Shown here piece by piece: positions 22,116 to 30,825 of a stretch of 42,475 nucleotides of DNA (positions are counted from its first letter, which is position 1; each line of letters opens with the position of its first letter). The stretch lies in assembly GCA_964641715.1 (NCBI GenBank), contig CAZXMB010000002.1:1-42475 (forward strand), given 5' to 3'. The DNA comes from CAZXMB01 sp964641715 (GTDB lineage: Bacteria > Desulfobacterota > BSN033 > UBA1163). Made by a program: the position numbers and the translations under genes. Under the pieces are notes generated by a model. It saw only the letters and a list, made by a program, of their open reading frames with translations, ran no database searches and was not told the origin of the DNA.

Positions 22116-23522
22116 CTATGCTTTGGCCAGACCATAGCGCCTTATCTTTCCATAGAGGGTTGACCGATTAATTTTTAATTTTTTTGCTGCCTTATGTTTG
22201 TTCCAATTGGTTTCTACTAGGGTCTTAAAAATGAGATTCTTTTCAAAATCTTCAAGAGATTCTAAATCCTGTGTTGTTAAAGGCCTCTGGAGGAGGGATT
22301 GGGGAAGGTCCTTAAGAATTATTTTATCCTTCTTACCAATGATGACAGCATGTTCAATCACATTCTCCAATTCACGGACATTTCCGGGCCAGGAGTGGGC
22401 TAAAAAAACCTCCATGACTTCGGGTGAAAAGCCTTTGATCTCTTTATTTCTCTCCCGGCTAAACCGCTGGAGGAAACTCAATGCCAATAGCGAAATATCG
22501 TCCTTCCTTTCACGGAGAGGTGGGATGAAGATGGGTATCACATTGAGTCGATAATAGAGGTCCTCCCTGAAGGTACCCTTTTTCATCTCCTCTGTCAGAT
22601 TCCTGTTTGTAGCTGCGATGATCCTGACATCGACCTCTAAGGTCTCTTCTCCTCCCACTCTCTCAAATCGATGGTCCTGAAGGACCCGGAGAAGTAAGAT
22701 CTGTGTGGGGGATGAGACCTCCCCGATCTCATCGAGGAAGATCGTTCCTCCATGGGCCAGCTCAAACCTGCCGGTCTTTCTCCGGATGGCACCAGTAAAG
22801 GCTCCCTTTTCATGGCCAAAGAGTTCGCTCTCCAGCAGATTCTGGGAGTAAGCAGAGCAGTTGGCTACGATGAAAGGCTTGTTCTTTCTCGGACTATTGA
22901 AATGGATGGCCCTGGCAATGAGTTCTTTTCCGGTTCCGCTTTCGCCCTGGATGAGGACGGTGGAATCCGTGCTCGCAATATCCGAGATCAATTCAAAGAT
23001 CTCCTGCATTCGGTTGTTCTTTCCAATAATGTTGTCAAAGCTGTATCGCTTCTCCAGGGCCTGAGCGAGAAGGATATTCTTATTGCGCTCCCTCTTCAGC
23101 TCGTCACGGAGGTCTTTGATACGGAGCATCACCTTCACCTTGGCCAGCAGTTCCTCATTGATAAAAGGCTTGGTGAGGTAGTCATCTGCTCCGAGATTGA
23201 GGCCATTGATCTTATCCTGGAGGCTGGAGCGGACCGTGAGGATGATCACCGGGATGAATTTCAATAACTCATCTTCTTTAATCCTCCGGCAGATTGTTCT
23301 TCCATCCTCATCCCCCAGCATGACGTCGAGAAGGATCAGGTCCAAAGGGGCCTCCCCTTCCGGAGACTTCTGCCGTTCGGCCTCTAAGAGCCTCATGGCC
23401 TCGGCTCCGGAAAAAGCGGACATGACCTGATAACCTTCCAATTCGAGAAGGGCGGTGATCATTTCCACCGTATCCCTCTCATCATCGACTACCAATATCC
23501 TCTTCAGCCTTCCTTTTTCCAT
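22116..23522 (-). CDS. NtrC-family sigma-54-dependent response regulator
   Basis: 468 residues in the classic three-domain layout. The receiver domain (about 8-130) has Asp13-Asp14, phospho-acceptor Asp66 and Lys118. The AAA+ domain (about 165-395) has Walker A GESGTGKE (193-200), an intact GAFTGA sigma-54-contact loop (240-245), Walker B TIFLDEIGE and the WPGNVREL segment. A Fis-type helix-turn-helix lies at 438-463 (NKHKAAKKLKINRSTLYGKI). It hydrolyses ATP to open sigma-54 promoters when phosphorylated. No kinase gene adjoins it. Its position immediately upstream of the sigma-54 type promoter at 21845-21860 makes that operon its most likely target. Confidence 0.93.
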   Translation of the reverse strand: MEKGRLKRILVVDDERDTVEMITALLELEGYQVMSAFSGAEAMRLLEAERQKSPEGEAPLDLILLDVMLGDEDGRTICRRIKEDELLKFIPVIILTVRSSLQDKINGLNLGADDYLTKPFINEELLAKVKVMLRIKDLRDELKRERNKNILLAQALEKRYSFDNIIGKNNRMQEIFELISDIASTDSTVLIQGESGTGKELIARAIHFNSPRKNKPFIVANCSAYSQNLLESELFGHEKGAFTGAIRRKTGRFELAHGGTIFLDEIGEVSSPTQILLLRVLQDHRFERVGGEETLEVDVRIIAATNRNLTEEMKKGTFREDLYYRLNVIPIFIPPLRERKDDISLLALSFLQRFSRERNKEIKGFSPEVMEVFLAHSWPGNVRELENVIEHAVIIGKKDKIILKDLPQSLLQRPLTTQDLESLEDFEKNLIFKTLVETNWNKHKAAKKLKINRSTLYGKIRRYGLAKA

Positions 23523-23847
23523 CGTGTTGAATGCCTCGATGCGGTTTGTTTATCTATATCATTTCATAAAAAATCTTTCCATGTCAATTAGGTTCTAAAA
23601 AGAGTGATTTAAAGGCAGCTCGGCGGAGTGACTTGGTCAGTGGGCGGGAAGCTTTTCTATAAAATAAAAGGTTCACCATTAAATAGGGCCTTAACCTATC
23701 GCAAGGATGACCCACCCGGAGACCCTTCAAGTTGTTCCAAAACAAAGAATGGGAAGTTCCTTGCCCCAGCCAACCATTCAGAAGCCAATAACGCAATAGC
23801 TTTCACCTCTTCAAGGAAATGCCGGGAATGATAAGGGTTTCCATAAA
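23523..23847. other. Intergenic region with a possible broken short reading frame
   Basis: No complete gene is recognised. On the minus strand a frame from about 23840 to the TAG at 23696-23698 encodes the protein-like stretch EEVKAIALLASEWLAGARNF and onward for about 20 residues. A second frame beginning METLIIPGIS, one base out of register, precedes it. Joined by a one-base shift they would make a peptide of roughly 50 residues. This could be a decayed gene end or chance. Confidence 0.25.
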
Positions 23848-23876
23848 TTGACAATAGAATTGCATAAGATTATTCT
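23848..23876 (+). promoter_or_regulatory. Sigma-70 promoter for the RND efflux operon
   Basis: A perfect TTGACA is followed after 17 bases by TATTCT. The start point would be near 23883, about 56 bases upstream of the adaptor gene's GTG. Confidence 0.6.
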
Positions 23877-23938
23877 TTATTGTAGATTTCTAAATCATTA
23901 AATACTCCGGTTCTTAGAAGACCGAAAAAGGAGGATGG

Positions 23939-25249
23939 GTGGAAAAAGAGAGGTCCTTTTATATGGGTCCCCTGAGTTTATTGTTAGTTATTCAGGTCCT
24001 TCTTGTTGCTTGTTCCAATGAGAAACCGGGAAAGCCTGTTTTTCCGGCGGTACCAGTTACCGAGGGGACGGTCATCCAGAAAACGGTCCCCATTCAAATT
24101 CGCATCATTGGTAACATTCAAGCCTATTCCACCATCACGGTGAAATCAATCGTGGGAGGAGAAATCAGCCAAGTCCATTTTACCGAAGGGCAGGAGGTGA
24201 AGAAGGGTGATCTTCTCTTCACGATCGACCCCCGACCCTTTGAAACGGCCCTCAAGCAGGCTGAGGCTAATCTGGCAAGGGATATATCCCAGGTGAGTCA
24301 GGTGGAGGCAGACCTGGCAAAGAATATCGCTCTTGTAAAACAGGCAGAGGCGAACCTCGAAAGGGATATGGCTCAGGCCGAAAATGCAAAGGTAGAAGCA
24401 AAGCGTTACGAATCCCTTATCGAGAAGCAGGTCGTTTCCAGACAACAATATGATCAATTTCGGACGAATGCAGAAGCCCTCGAGGCTTCGGTCCGCGCGG
24501 ATAAAGCCGCCAAGGAAAGTGCAGAGGCAGCCGTCCGTTCCTCGAAAGCTGCTTTGGAGAATGTTCGGGCCGCTGTCCGTGCAGACCAGGCAACAGTCGA
24601 AAATGCTAAGATTCAACTGGGGTATTGCTTTATCCGTTCCCCCATGGATGGCCGGACCGGTAATCTCCTCGTCAAGAGAGGCAACATCGTTAAGGCGAAT
24701 GACATTGACTTGGTCACCATCAACCAGATCAGCCCGATCTATGCCGCCTTTTCTGTTCCCGAACAAACCCTGCCACAGATCAAAGAATATATGGCAAGGG
24801 GTCCGTTAAGGGTTGACGTGCTCGTTCCGAATGATATGAGTGGCGCCAAGCAGGGGGTCCTGTCCTTCATCGATAACGCTGTGGATAGAACAACGGGAAT
24901 GATCCTACTTAAAGGGACCTTTTCTAACAAGGAGAAAGGGCTCTGGCCCGGGCAATTCGTCAATGTCATACTGACCTTAACCACACAACCCAATGCAATC
25001 GTCATTCCCTCTCAAGCTGTCCAGACCGGGCAAGAGGGTCAGTATGTCTTTGTGATCAAACCGGACATGACTGTGGAGACCAGGAGAGTCACGGTAGACC
25101 GAATCATCGATGGTGAGACGGTCATTCAAAAAGGGCTCAGCCCAGGCGAAAAGATCGTTACGGACGGACAGCTCCGGCTCTTTCCAGGAGCCAAGGTAGA
25201 AATCAAGAGTTCGAATTCAACTCCGGCAATCAAAGAGAAATCCAAATGA
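23939..25249 (+). CDS. RND efflux periplasmic adaptor (membrane fusion lipoprotein)
   Basis: 436 residues. A lipoprotein signal ends in the lipobox LVAC (Cys25). Then come a lipoyl half-motif (GGEISQVHFTEGQEVKKGDLLF) and an unusually long alpha-helical hairpin from about 95 to 225, with heptad-like repeats of QAEANLxxD and AAVRxxxA. The second lipoyl half (FIRSPMDGRTG) and beta-barrel and membrane-proximal domains follow. The start is GTG with AAGGAGG four bases upstream. It bridges the inner-membrane pump encoded next to an outer-membrane channel that is not in this window. Confidence 0.92.
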   Translation: MEKERSFYMGPLSLLLVIQVLLVACSNEKPGKPVFPAVPVTEGTVIQKTVPIQIRIIGNIQAYSTITVKSIVGGEISQVHFTEGQEVKKGDLLFTIDPRPFETALKQAEANLARDISQVSQVEADLAKNIALVKQAEANLERDMAQAENAKVEAKRYESLIEKQVVSRQQYDQFRTNAEALEASVRADKAAKESAEAAVRSSKAALENVRAAVRADQATVENAKIQLGYCFIRSPMDGRTGNLLVKRGNIVKANDIDLVTINQISPIYAAFSVPEQTLPQIKEYMARGPLRVDVLVPNDMSGAKQGVLSFIDNAVDRTTGMILLKGTFSNKEKGLWPGQFVNVILTLTTQPNAIVIPSQAVQTGQEGQYVFVIKPDMTVETRRVTVDRIIDGETVIQKGLSPGEKIVTDGQLRLFPGAKVEIKSSNSTPAIKEKSK

Positions 25250-28200
25250 ACCTTCCTGAGATTTTCATCAGGCGTCCTGTCATGACCACCCTTGTCATGC
25301 TCGGCATTCTCCTCTTCGGCATCATGGGATATCGTTATCTGCCAGTGAGCGACCTTCCGACCGTGGATTTCCCCACCATTCTGGTCATTGCTGAATTTCC
25401 AGGCGCTAGTCCGGAAACAATGGCCACGGCAGTGGCCACTCCGCTGGAACGTCAGTTTTCAACCATTGCAGGGTTAGACTCCATGAATTCGACGAATGCT
25501 CAGGGGATCTCTCGGATCACCCTTCAATTCAACTTGGACCGGAATATTGATGCCGCAGCCCAGGACGTTCAGGCCATGATCGGGAAGGCGGCACGCCAGC
25601 TCCCGCCAGACATGCCGAATCCTCCTTCCTATCAGAAGGTGAACCCTGCTGACTTCCCCATTCTTTTTATCGCCTTGAGTTCACCCACTCTTCCTCTCTC
25701 AATGGTCCATGAATATGCGGATACATTTATCGCTCAACGTATCTCCATGGTGAGCGGTGTGGCCCAGGTTCAGGTCTTTGGGGCTCAGAAATATGCCGTT
25801 CGTGCACAGCTTGATCCAAGGACCCTTGCTGTACGCGGAATTGGTATTGACGAAGTGGCCAGTGCCATCCAGCGTGGAAATGTCAATCTGCCCACAGGAA
25901 CTTTATATGGAACTCACCAGGCCTTTACCATTGAGGCAAGTGGTCAGCTTAAAAATGCAGAAGCCTATCGCCCCCTTATTGTCACTTATCGAAAAGGTTC
26001 ACCGGTCCGTCTGGGTGAACTGGGAAGGGTAATCGACAGCGTTGAGAATGATAAGACCGCAAGCTGGTACAACGACGTTCGCAACATCGGCTTGGCTATT
26101 TACCGCCAGCCCGGGACCAACACTGTCCAGGTAGTTGATTTAATCAGGAAACTCCTGCCCACCTTTAAAAGGCAAATGCCTGGTGGGTTGAATCTCAATG
26201 TCCTCTTCGATCGCTCCAAGTCAATCCGTGACTCGGTTAACGATGTCAAGTTCACTCTTTTTCTGACCATCTGTTTGGTCGTCCTGGTCATCTTTCTCTT
26301 TCTCCGAAACTTCTCTGCAACGGTCATTCCAAGCCTCGCTCTTCCCATGTCGATTATCGGGACCTTTTCATTGATGTACCTTCTCGGATATAGCCTCGAT
26401 AATCTTTCGTTGATGGCCTTAACGCTCTCTGTAGGTTTCGTGGTGGATGATGCCATCGTGATGCTGGAAAATATTGTCCGTCATATGGAGATGGGGGAGA
26501 AACCCCTCCAATCAGCTCTCAACGGATCGAGAGAGATCGGGTTTACAATTGTCTCCATGACCCTTTCTCTTGTAGCAGTTTTTATTCCGGTCCTTTTCAT
26601 GGGAGGAATCATCGGTCGACTGCTTCATGAATTTGCAGTGACCATTGGTGGAGCGATTTTAGTGTCGGGTTTTGTCTCTTTAAGTTTGACACCCATGCTC
26701 TGCAGCCGGTTTCTCCGGCCATCCGCTGAAAAAAGAAAGAGCCGTCTCTATGCTGTCTCTGAGCGCTTTTTTGAGAGGATGTTTCAGGCCTACCGATGGA
26801 GTCTCCGGTTTGTATTGAACCACCGTCTCGCGACCCTCCTCATCTCCGGTCTCATCTTCATTGTCACGATCGTCCTATTCATGACCTTTTCCTATGGATT
26901 TCTTCCGAGCGAAGATATCGGTCAGATCTTTGGCTTCACCGAGGCTGCCCAGGGTATTTCTTTTGAATCCATGAAAGAACATCAGTTAGCCGTGGCAGAG
27001 GTGATCCGCCAAGATCCCAATGTGGACTCCTTTTCCTCGATGGCAGGAGCAGGCGGGCCCTCCTTGACGGGAAACCTTGGTCGCGTCTTCATCTCTTTGA
27101 AACCCCGGTCAGAACGTCGTTTGAATGCAGATGAAATTATTCAGGAATTACGTCTGAAGGTGGCCAAAATTCCAGGCATTCAGGTTTTCCTTCAGAACCC
27201 TCCTCCTCTTCGGATCGGAGGGCAGTTAACCAAGGGGCAATATCAATTTACGCTTCAGAGTCCTGAGATCAAGGAGCTTTATGAACATGCTTCCAGACTC
27301 GAGGCGAAGATGCGGGAATTGCCGGGCCTTCAGGATGTGAACAGTGACCTGCAGATCAATAATCCCCAGATAAATGTTGAGATTGATCGGGACAGGGCTT
27401 CGGCTCTCGGCATCACAGCCAATCAGATTGAAGACGCCCTTTTCAATGCCTATGGGGCGAGACAGATTTCAACGATCTTTACCTCGATCAACCAGTATCA
27501 AGTCATTATCGAATTGGAACCAGAATATCAGCTGGACCCTTCCGCTCTGTCCATGCTTTATATCCGATCCTCCTCCGGTCAATTAATTCCTTTAAGCACC
27601 GTTGCAAATCTGAAACGAGGTCTTGGTCCCCTCTCCGTAAACCACCTGGGTCAACTTCCTTCCGTCACCCTCTCTTTCAATATCAAACCAGGTGTCTCCC
27701 TTGGGGATGCCGTATTCTCTGTTGAGAAGGCAGCGAGAGCCACGCTGCCTGCAACCATCAGCACGAGTTTTCAGGGAACGGCCCGGGCTTTTAAAACATC
27801 CTTGCAAGGAATGGGGCTCTTATTGATCATGGCGATTTTGGTGATTTACATTGTCTTGGGAATTCTCTATGAGAGTTTCATTCACCCCCTAACCATTCTT
27901 TCGGGTCTTCCTTCCGCCGGCCTTGGAGCCCTGGTCACACTGATGATTTTCAATGTTGACCTGAACCTTTATTCCATGGTCGGTATCGTCATGTTGATCG
28001 GAATTGTCAAGAAAAATGCTATCATGATGATCGACTTTGCGTTGGATGCACAGAGAAATCAGGGGAAAAGCCCTGCCGATGCTATCTATGATGGATGCCT
28101 CATCCGTTTCCGTCCCATCATGATGACCACCATGGCGGCCATCATGGGAACCTTGCCCATTGCCCTCGGGTATGGGGCAGGCGCAGAGGCTCGCCGTCCT

Positions 28201-28323
28201 CTCGGGCTCGCTGTGGTCGGCGGTTTGGTTTTTTCCCAGCTCATCACCCTCTATATCACTCCGGTGATTTATATCTATCTCGAAGCTGCCCGAAATAAAG
28301 TGAAGAACTGGCGCCGTAAATAA
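25246..28323 (+). CDS. RND multidrug efflux pump, HAE1/AcrB family permease
   Basis: 1025 residues, normal for HAE1 pumps, with twelve membrane helices and two large periplasmic loops. The start NLPEIFIRRPVMTTLVM is typical. The proton-relay acidic pair is in VGFVVDDAIVMLEN and the partner Lys in GIVKKNAIMMIDFA. It begins inside the adaptor's stop codon (ATGA overlap), so the two are translationally coupled. The sequence resembles MdtB/MdtC-type pumps, but the substrate is not predictable. No TolC-like gene follows. Confidence 0.94.
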   Translation: MNLPEIFIRRPVMTTLVMLGILLFGIMGYRYLPVSDLPTVDFPTILVIAEFPGASPETMATAVATPLERQFSTIAGLDSMNSTNAQGISRITLQFNLDRNIDAAAQDVQAMIGKAARQLPPDMPNPPSYQKVNPADFPILFIALSSPTLPLSMVHEYADTFIAQRISMVSGVAQVQVFGAQKYAVRAQLDPRTLAVRGIGIDEVASAIQRGNVNLPTGTLYGTHQAFTIEASGQLKNAEAYRPLIVTYRKGSPVRLGELGRVIDSVENDKTASWYNDVRNIGLAIYRQPGTNTVQVVDLIRKLLPTFKRQMPGGLNLNVLFDRSKSIRDSVNDVKFTLFLTICLVVLVIFLFLRNFSATVIPSLALPMSIIGTFSLMYLLGYSLDNLSLMALTLSVGFVVDDAIVMLENIVRHMEMGEKPLQSALNGSREIGFTIVSMTLSLVAVFIPVLFMGGIIGRLLHEFAVTIGGAILVSGFVSLSLTPMLCSRFLRPSAEKRKSRLYAVSERFFERMFQAYRWSLRFVLNHRLATLLISGLIFIVTIVLFMTFSYGFLPSEDIGQIFGFTEAAQGISFESMKEHQLAVAEVIRQDPNVDSFSSMAGAGGPSLTGNLGRVFISLKPRSERRLNADEIIQELRLKVAKIPGIQVFLQNPPPLRIGGQLTKGQYQFTLQSPEIKELYEHASRLEAKMRELPGLQDVNSDLQINNPQINVEIDRDRASALGITANQIEDALFNAYGARQISTIFTSINQYQVIIELEPEYQLDPSALSMLYIRSSSGQLIPLSTVANLKRGLGPLSVNHLGQLPSVTLSFNIKPGVSLGDAVFSVEKAARATLPATISTSFQGTARAFKTSLQGMGLLLIMAILVIYIVLGILYESFIHPLTILSGLPSAGLGALVTLMIFNVDLNLYSMVGIVMLIGIVKKNAIMMIDFALDAQRNQGKSPADAIYDGCLIRFRPIMMTTMAAIMGTLPIALGYGAGAEARRPLGLAVVGGLVFSQLITLYITPVIYIYLEAARNKVKNWRRK

Positions 28324-28360
28324 AGTTTGGAGTTTTAATCCACCCTGTTCGACCTGTAAT

Positions 28361-28846
28361 CTAAGCTTGGCTGGTCTCACAGGGCGGGATTTTTTCTTTG
28401 AGTTGCTTCTTCTTTGCGGCTGTCAGCTCCCTCATGATGATCCAATCCCTTTGGGCAAAGGAGTCCTGTGATTTAATGAGAAGCCAATTCTTGCCCGATT
28501 CTTTCCCTTTCATCAGGACAAGGGAAAAATCTCCTTTCAACTTCTTTCCGTTTAGAGTGAAGCGGAGTCTACCCTGTCTTAAGGCGATCTCAGGGTCTCC
28601 TTCTGCTTTGAACTCCCCGGAATCCCAGATAAGAACCGCTCCAGCTCCGTAATGGCCCTGAGGAATAATTCCTTCAAAGTCCCCATATTCGAGAAGATGA
28701 TCCTCAACCATGACTGCGAGTCTTTTATCCGCCGGGTTCATAGAAGGTCCCTTGGGGATGGCCCATGACTTAAGGACTCCGGCAATCTCCAATCTAAAAT
28801 CATAGTGGAGACGTGTGGCATGATGCTCTTGGACGACAAATCTCAT
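28361..28846 (-). CDS. Stand-alone LigD 3'-phosphoesterase domain protein
   Basis: 161 residues covering only the DNA-end-processing phosphoesterase module of LigD. The catalytic residues known from Pseudomonas LigD have counterparts: His8, His14, Asp16 and Arg18 in QEHHATRLHYDFRLE, His50 in VEDH and Tyr54. It removes 3' ribonucleotide or phosphate ends in manganese-dependent repair. No Ku or ligase gene is in the window. It starts directly after the EamA stop (TAA-ATG), so the two are co-transcribed, though no functional link is evident. Confidence 0.9.
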   Translation of the reverse strand: MRFVVQEHHATRLHYDFRLEIAGVLKSWAIPKGPSMNPADKRLAVMVEDHLLEYGDFEGIIPQGHYGAGAVLIWDSGEFKAEGDPEIALRQGRLRFTLNGKKLKGDFSLVLMKGKESGKNWLLIKSQDSFAQRDWIIMRELTAAKKKQLKEKIPPCETSQA

Positions 28847-29701
28847 TTACTTGCTTCCTTTTCTAAGAGCGGTCAGGATTCCGGCAAAGATCAGGATTCC
28901 CCCGATGACCTTAAAAGGGGTTAACCCCTCTTCGAGAATGAAGAAAGCCAAGATCGTTGAACCCACCGGCTCTCCTAAAATTGCGATCGCAACCATAGGT
29001 GCAGTTATATATTTCAAAGCCCAGTTGAACGTGGTGTGACCGATCAGCTGGGGAATGAGGGCAAGGAGGAAAAGATAGAGATAGGTGGATGAGGAATATC
29101 CGAAGAAGGATTTTTGAAATGCGAGGGAGAAGATGATCAACACCATTGCCCCTGCTGAATAGACTGGGAAGATATAGGAGAGAAGGTCCTGTCCCTTCCT
29201 CATCATTCTTCCCACAAGAAGATATCCAGATGCGGTGATGGCACCGAGCAAGGCCAACCCATCTCCCATCAATGCCTCTTTCGATAGGGCCACATCTCCG
29301 AAACTGATCAGTCCGCTTCCAAGAAACGAAAGGCCGATTCCGACCATTAAGTTCCATCCCAGAGACTCTTTAAGGAAGAGCCAGGCCCCTAATCCGACAA
29401 AGAGGGGATTGGTGGAGACGATCACAACCGAACTGGCGACCGAAGTGAGTTTCAGAGAGGCGATCCAGAAGGTAAAGTGAAGAGCGAGGAAGATGCCGGA
29501 AAGAGTTAACCATCTCCATTGAGATCCATTCCTTTTCTGCCAGATCCTTTTATGACAGGCAAAAGGGGCCAGGAATAAAGAGGCGAGAGTCAACCGGTAG
29601 GCTGCAATCACCAGAGACGGCGCATCACAGAGTTTGATGAAGATGGAAGCCGTTGAGATCGCAATGATGCCAATGGGAAGAAGAAGATAGATGCGGATCA
29701 T
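28847..29701 (-). CDS. EamA/DMT-family transporter
   Basis: 284 residues with ten predicted membrane helices arranged as two five-helix EamA repeats (for example LFVGLGAWLFLKESL in the first and ILGEPVGSTILAFFILEE in the second). Members export amino acids or other metabolites from the inner membrane; the substrate is unknown. The ribosome site is weak. It is immediately upstream of the LigD-like gene on the same strand. Confidence 0.88.
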   Translation of the reverse strand: MIRIYLLLPIGIIAISTASIFIKLCDAPSLVIAAYRLTLASLFLAPFACHKRIWQKRNGSQWRWLTLSGIFLALHFTFWIASLKLTSVASSVVIVSTNPLFVGLGAWLFLKESLGWNLMVGIGLSFLGSGLISFGDVALSKEALMGDGLALLGAITASGYLLVGRMMRKGQDLLSYIFPVYSAGAMVLIIFSLAFQKSFFGYSSSTYLYLFLLALIPQLIGHTTFNWALKYITAPMVAIAILGEPVGSTILAFFILEEGLTPFKVIGGILIFAGILTALRKGSK

Positions 29702-29751
29702 GCCAAACAGCTTATCGTAATTCGAGGTTCACTTCAAGGCAATTTCTCTCA

Positions 29752-29884
29752 GACCCATAATCCGTAACCAAAAATGAAAACCTTAGCAATATCGCTGTCA
29801 TGCTGAAATTTTTTCAGTATCTCGCTTTTTCGATAACCCATAGATCCTGAAACAAGTTCAGGATGACGATTACGGATTATGGTC
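29752..29884. repeat. 133-bp nested inverted-repeat (MITE-like) element
   Basis: Outer arms GACCCATAATCCGTAA (29752-29767) and TTACGGATTATGGTC (29870-29884) are inverted copies differing by one base. Inside is a second pair, GTCATGCTGAA and TTCAGGATGAC, and two small hairpins (CTGAAATTTTTTCAG and ATCCTGAAACAAGTTCAGGAT). There is no coding capacity. The structure resembles a miniature inverted-repeat element or a large REP-type unit. No clear target-site duplication was seen. Confidence 0.65.
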
Positions 29885-29897
29885 AGACCTGCTTGCC

Positions 29898-29926
29898 TTG
29901 ACACTTGTTGGGATTATTGTTAATCC
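29898..29926 (+). promoter_or_regulatory. Weak candidate promoter for the B3/B4-domain gene
   Basis: TTGACA is followed after 17 bases by TAATCC. The -35 is perfect and the -10 poor. It starts 14 bases after the right arm of the inverted-repeat element and about 30 bases before the next gene. Confidence 0.35.
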
Positions 29927-29954
29927 TACTATAACCAGAGGTTAAGGAACAGCA

Positions 29955-30623
29955 ATGCAACGAGAAGTTCCCCTTACCATCACAGATGCCTATCGCCAGC
30001 GATTTCCCGATCTTCCCTTTGGGATCGGGAACGTTTCGGACTGTACCTATTTTGAGAAGAGCGAGGCCTTCAAACTTTACAAGAGAGAGCTTCTGAGAAG
30101 GATGCGAAGAAGGGCCCATCTCGCCCAGATCGAAGAAGGCATTCAACTCTATGACCGGTTCTTTCAGGAATGGGGATATCCCTGTCCTCTTCCGGGCCAC
30201 CTGAAACGGACCATTGAGATGGGGTTTCCGATTGTTAATCTTTATATTGATACCCATATCATGGCAGAGATGTGTCACGGAATCCTGATGGCCATCCAGG
30301 ATCTGGATCGGTTCGAGGGGGACTGGAGACTTGACCTCGCTCAGGAGGGAGAGACCTTTCAGGCTGTTTCAGGTAAAATGATGATCTGTAAAAGGGATGA
30401 GATCGTCCTTCGCGATGAAAAAGGAATCGTCTGCTCTCTCTTTCAGGGGCCTGATTTCAAAACCAGGATCGACTCGTCCAGCAAGAATATCGTCGTCTAT
30501 GTCTTCACCGCTCCCGGAATTGTGGAGGAGCATGTATCGGATGGAGTTCAATTAGCCCTTGAGATCTTACAGCAATTCGGCGGCGGAAAAGAACCATGGC
30601 GGAAGGTCTTTGGGTCCTCTTAA
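29955..30623 (+). CDS. B3/B4 tRNA-binding-domain protein
   Basis: 222 residues resembling the free-standing B3/B4 domain of phenylalanyl-tRNA synthetase beta chains. There is a long helical start, then PIVNLYIDTHIMAEM, LDRFEGDWRLDLAQEGETF and DEIVLRDEKGIVCSLFQG, and a thioesterase-like end. Stand-alone relatives are suspected of editing or hydrolysing misacylated substrates, not proven. The ribosome site is AAGGAA. It seems to be a single-gene unit. Confidence 0.78.
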   Translation: MQREVPLTITDAYRQRFPDLPFGIGNVSDCTYFEKSEAFKLYKRELLRRMRRRAHLAQIEEGIQLYDRFFQEWGYPCPLPGHLKRTIEMGFPIVNLYIDTHIMAEMCHGILMAIQDLDRFEGDWRLDLAQEGETFQAVSGKMMICKRDEIVLRDEKGIVCSLFQGPDFKTRIDSSSKNIVVYVFTAPGIVEEHVSDGVQLALEILQQFGGGKEPWRKVFGSS

Positions 30624-30695
30624 ATCATTAAGAGGACTAAGAGTGAGGGACTTCTCTATTGGCAAAATTGGAATGCCTCAAGTTGAGATCACAAA

Positions 30696-30724
30696 TTGAC
30701 ATGGTTTCCAAATGATGTTATTTT
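30696..30724 (+). promoter_or_regulatory. Sigma-70 promoter for the ABC transporter operon
   Basis: A perfect TTGACA and TATTTT are separated by 17 bases. Transcription would start near 30731, leaving a leader of about 95 bases before the binding-protein gene. The rest of 30624-30825 holds no gene. Confidence 0.55.
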
Positions 30725-30825
30725 TCAACGCGAAGGGTTTGAATTTCCTAAAAACTCAAGGGAGAAAAGAGGTGAACAATTTTCAAAACCATGAGGAATC
30801 CTAACACTGAGAAAGGAGGTCCGGT

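Noticed and set aside
30659..30676. TTGGCAAAATTGGAATGC upstream of the ABC transporter operon as a possible sigma-54 promoter.
   Set aside because: The GG and GC are two bases too far apart, and a good TTGACA-N17-TATTTT promoter lies just downstream.
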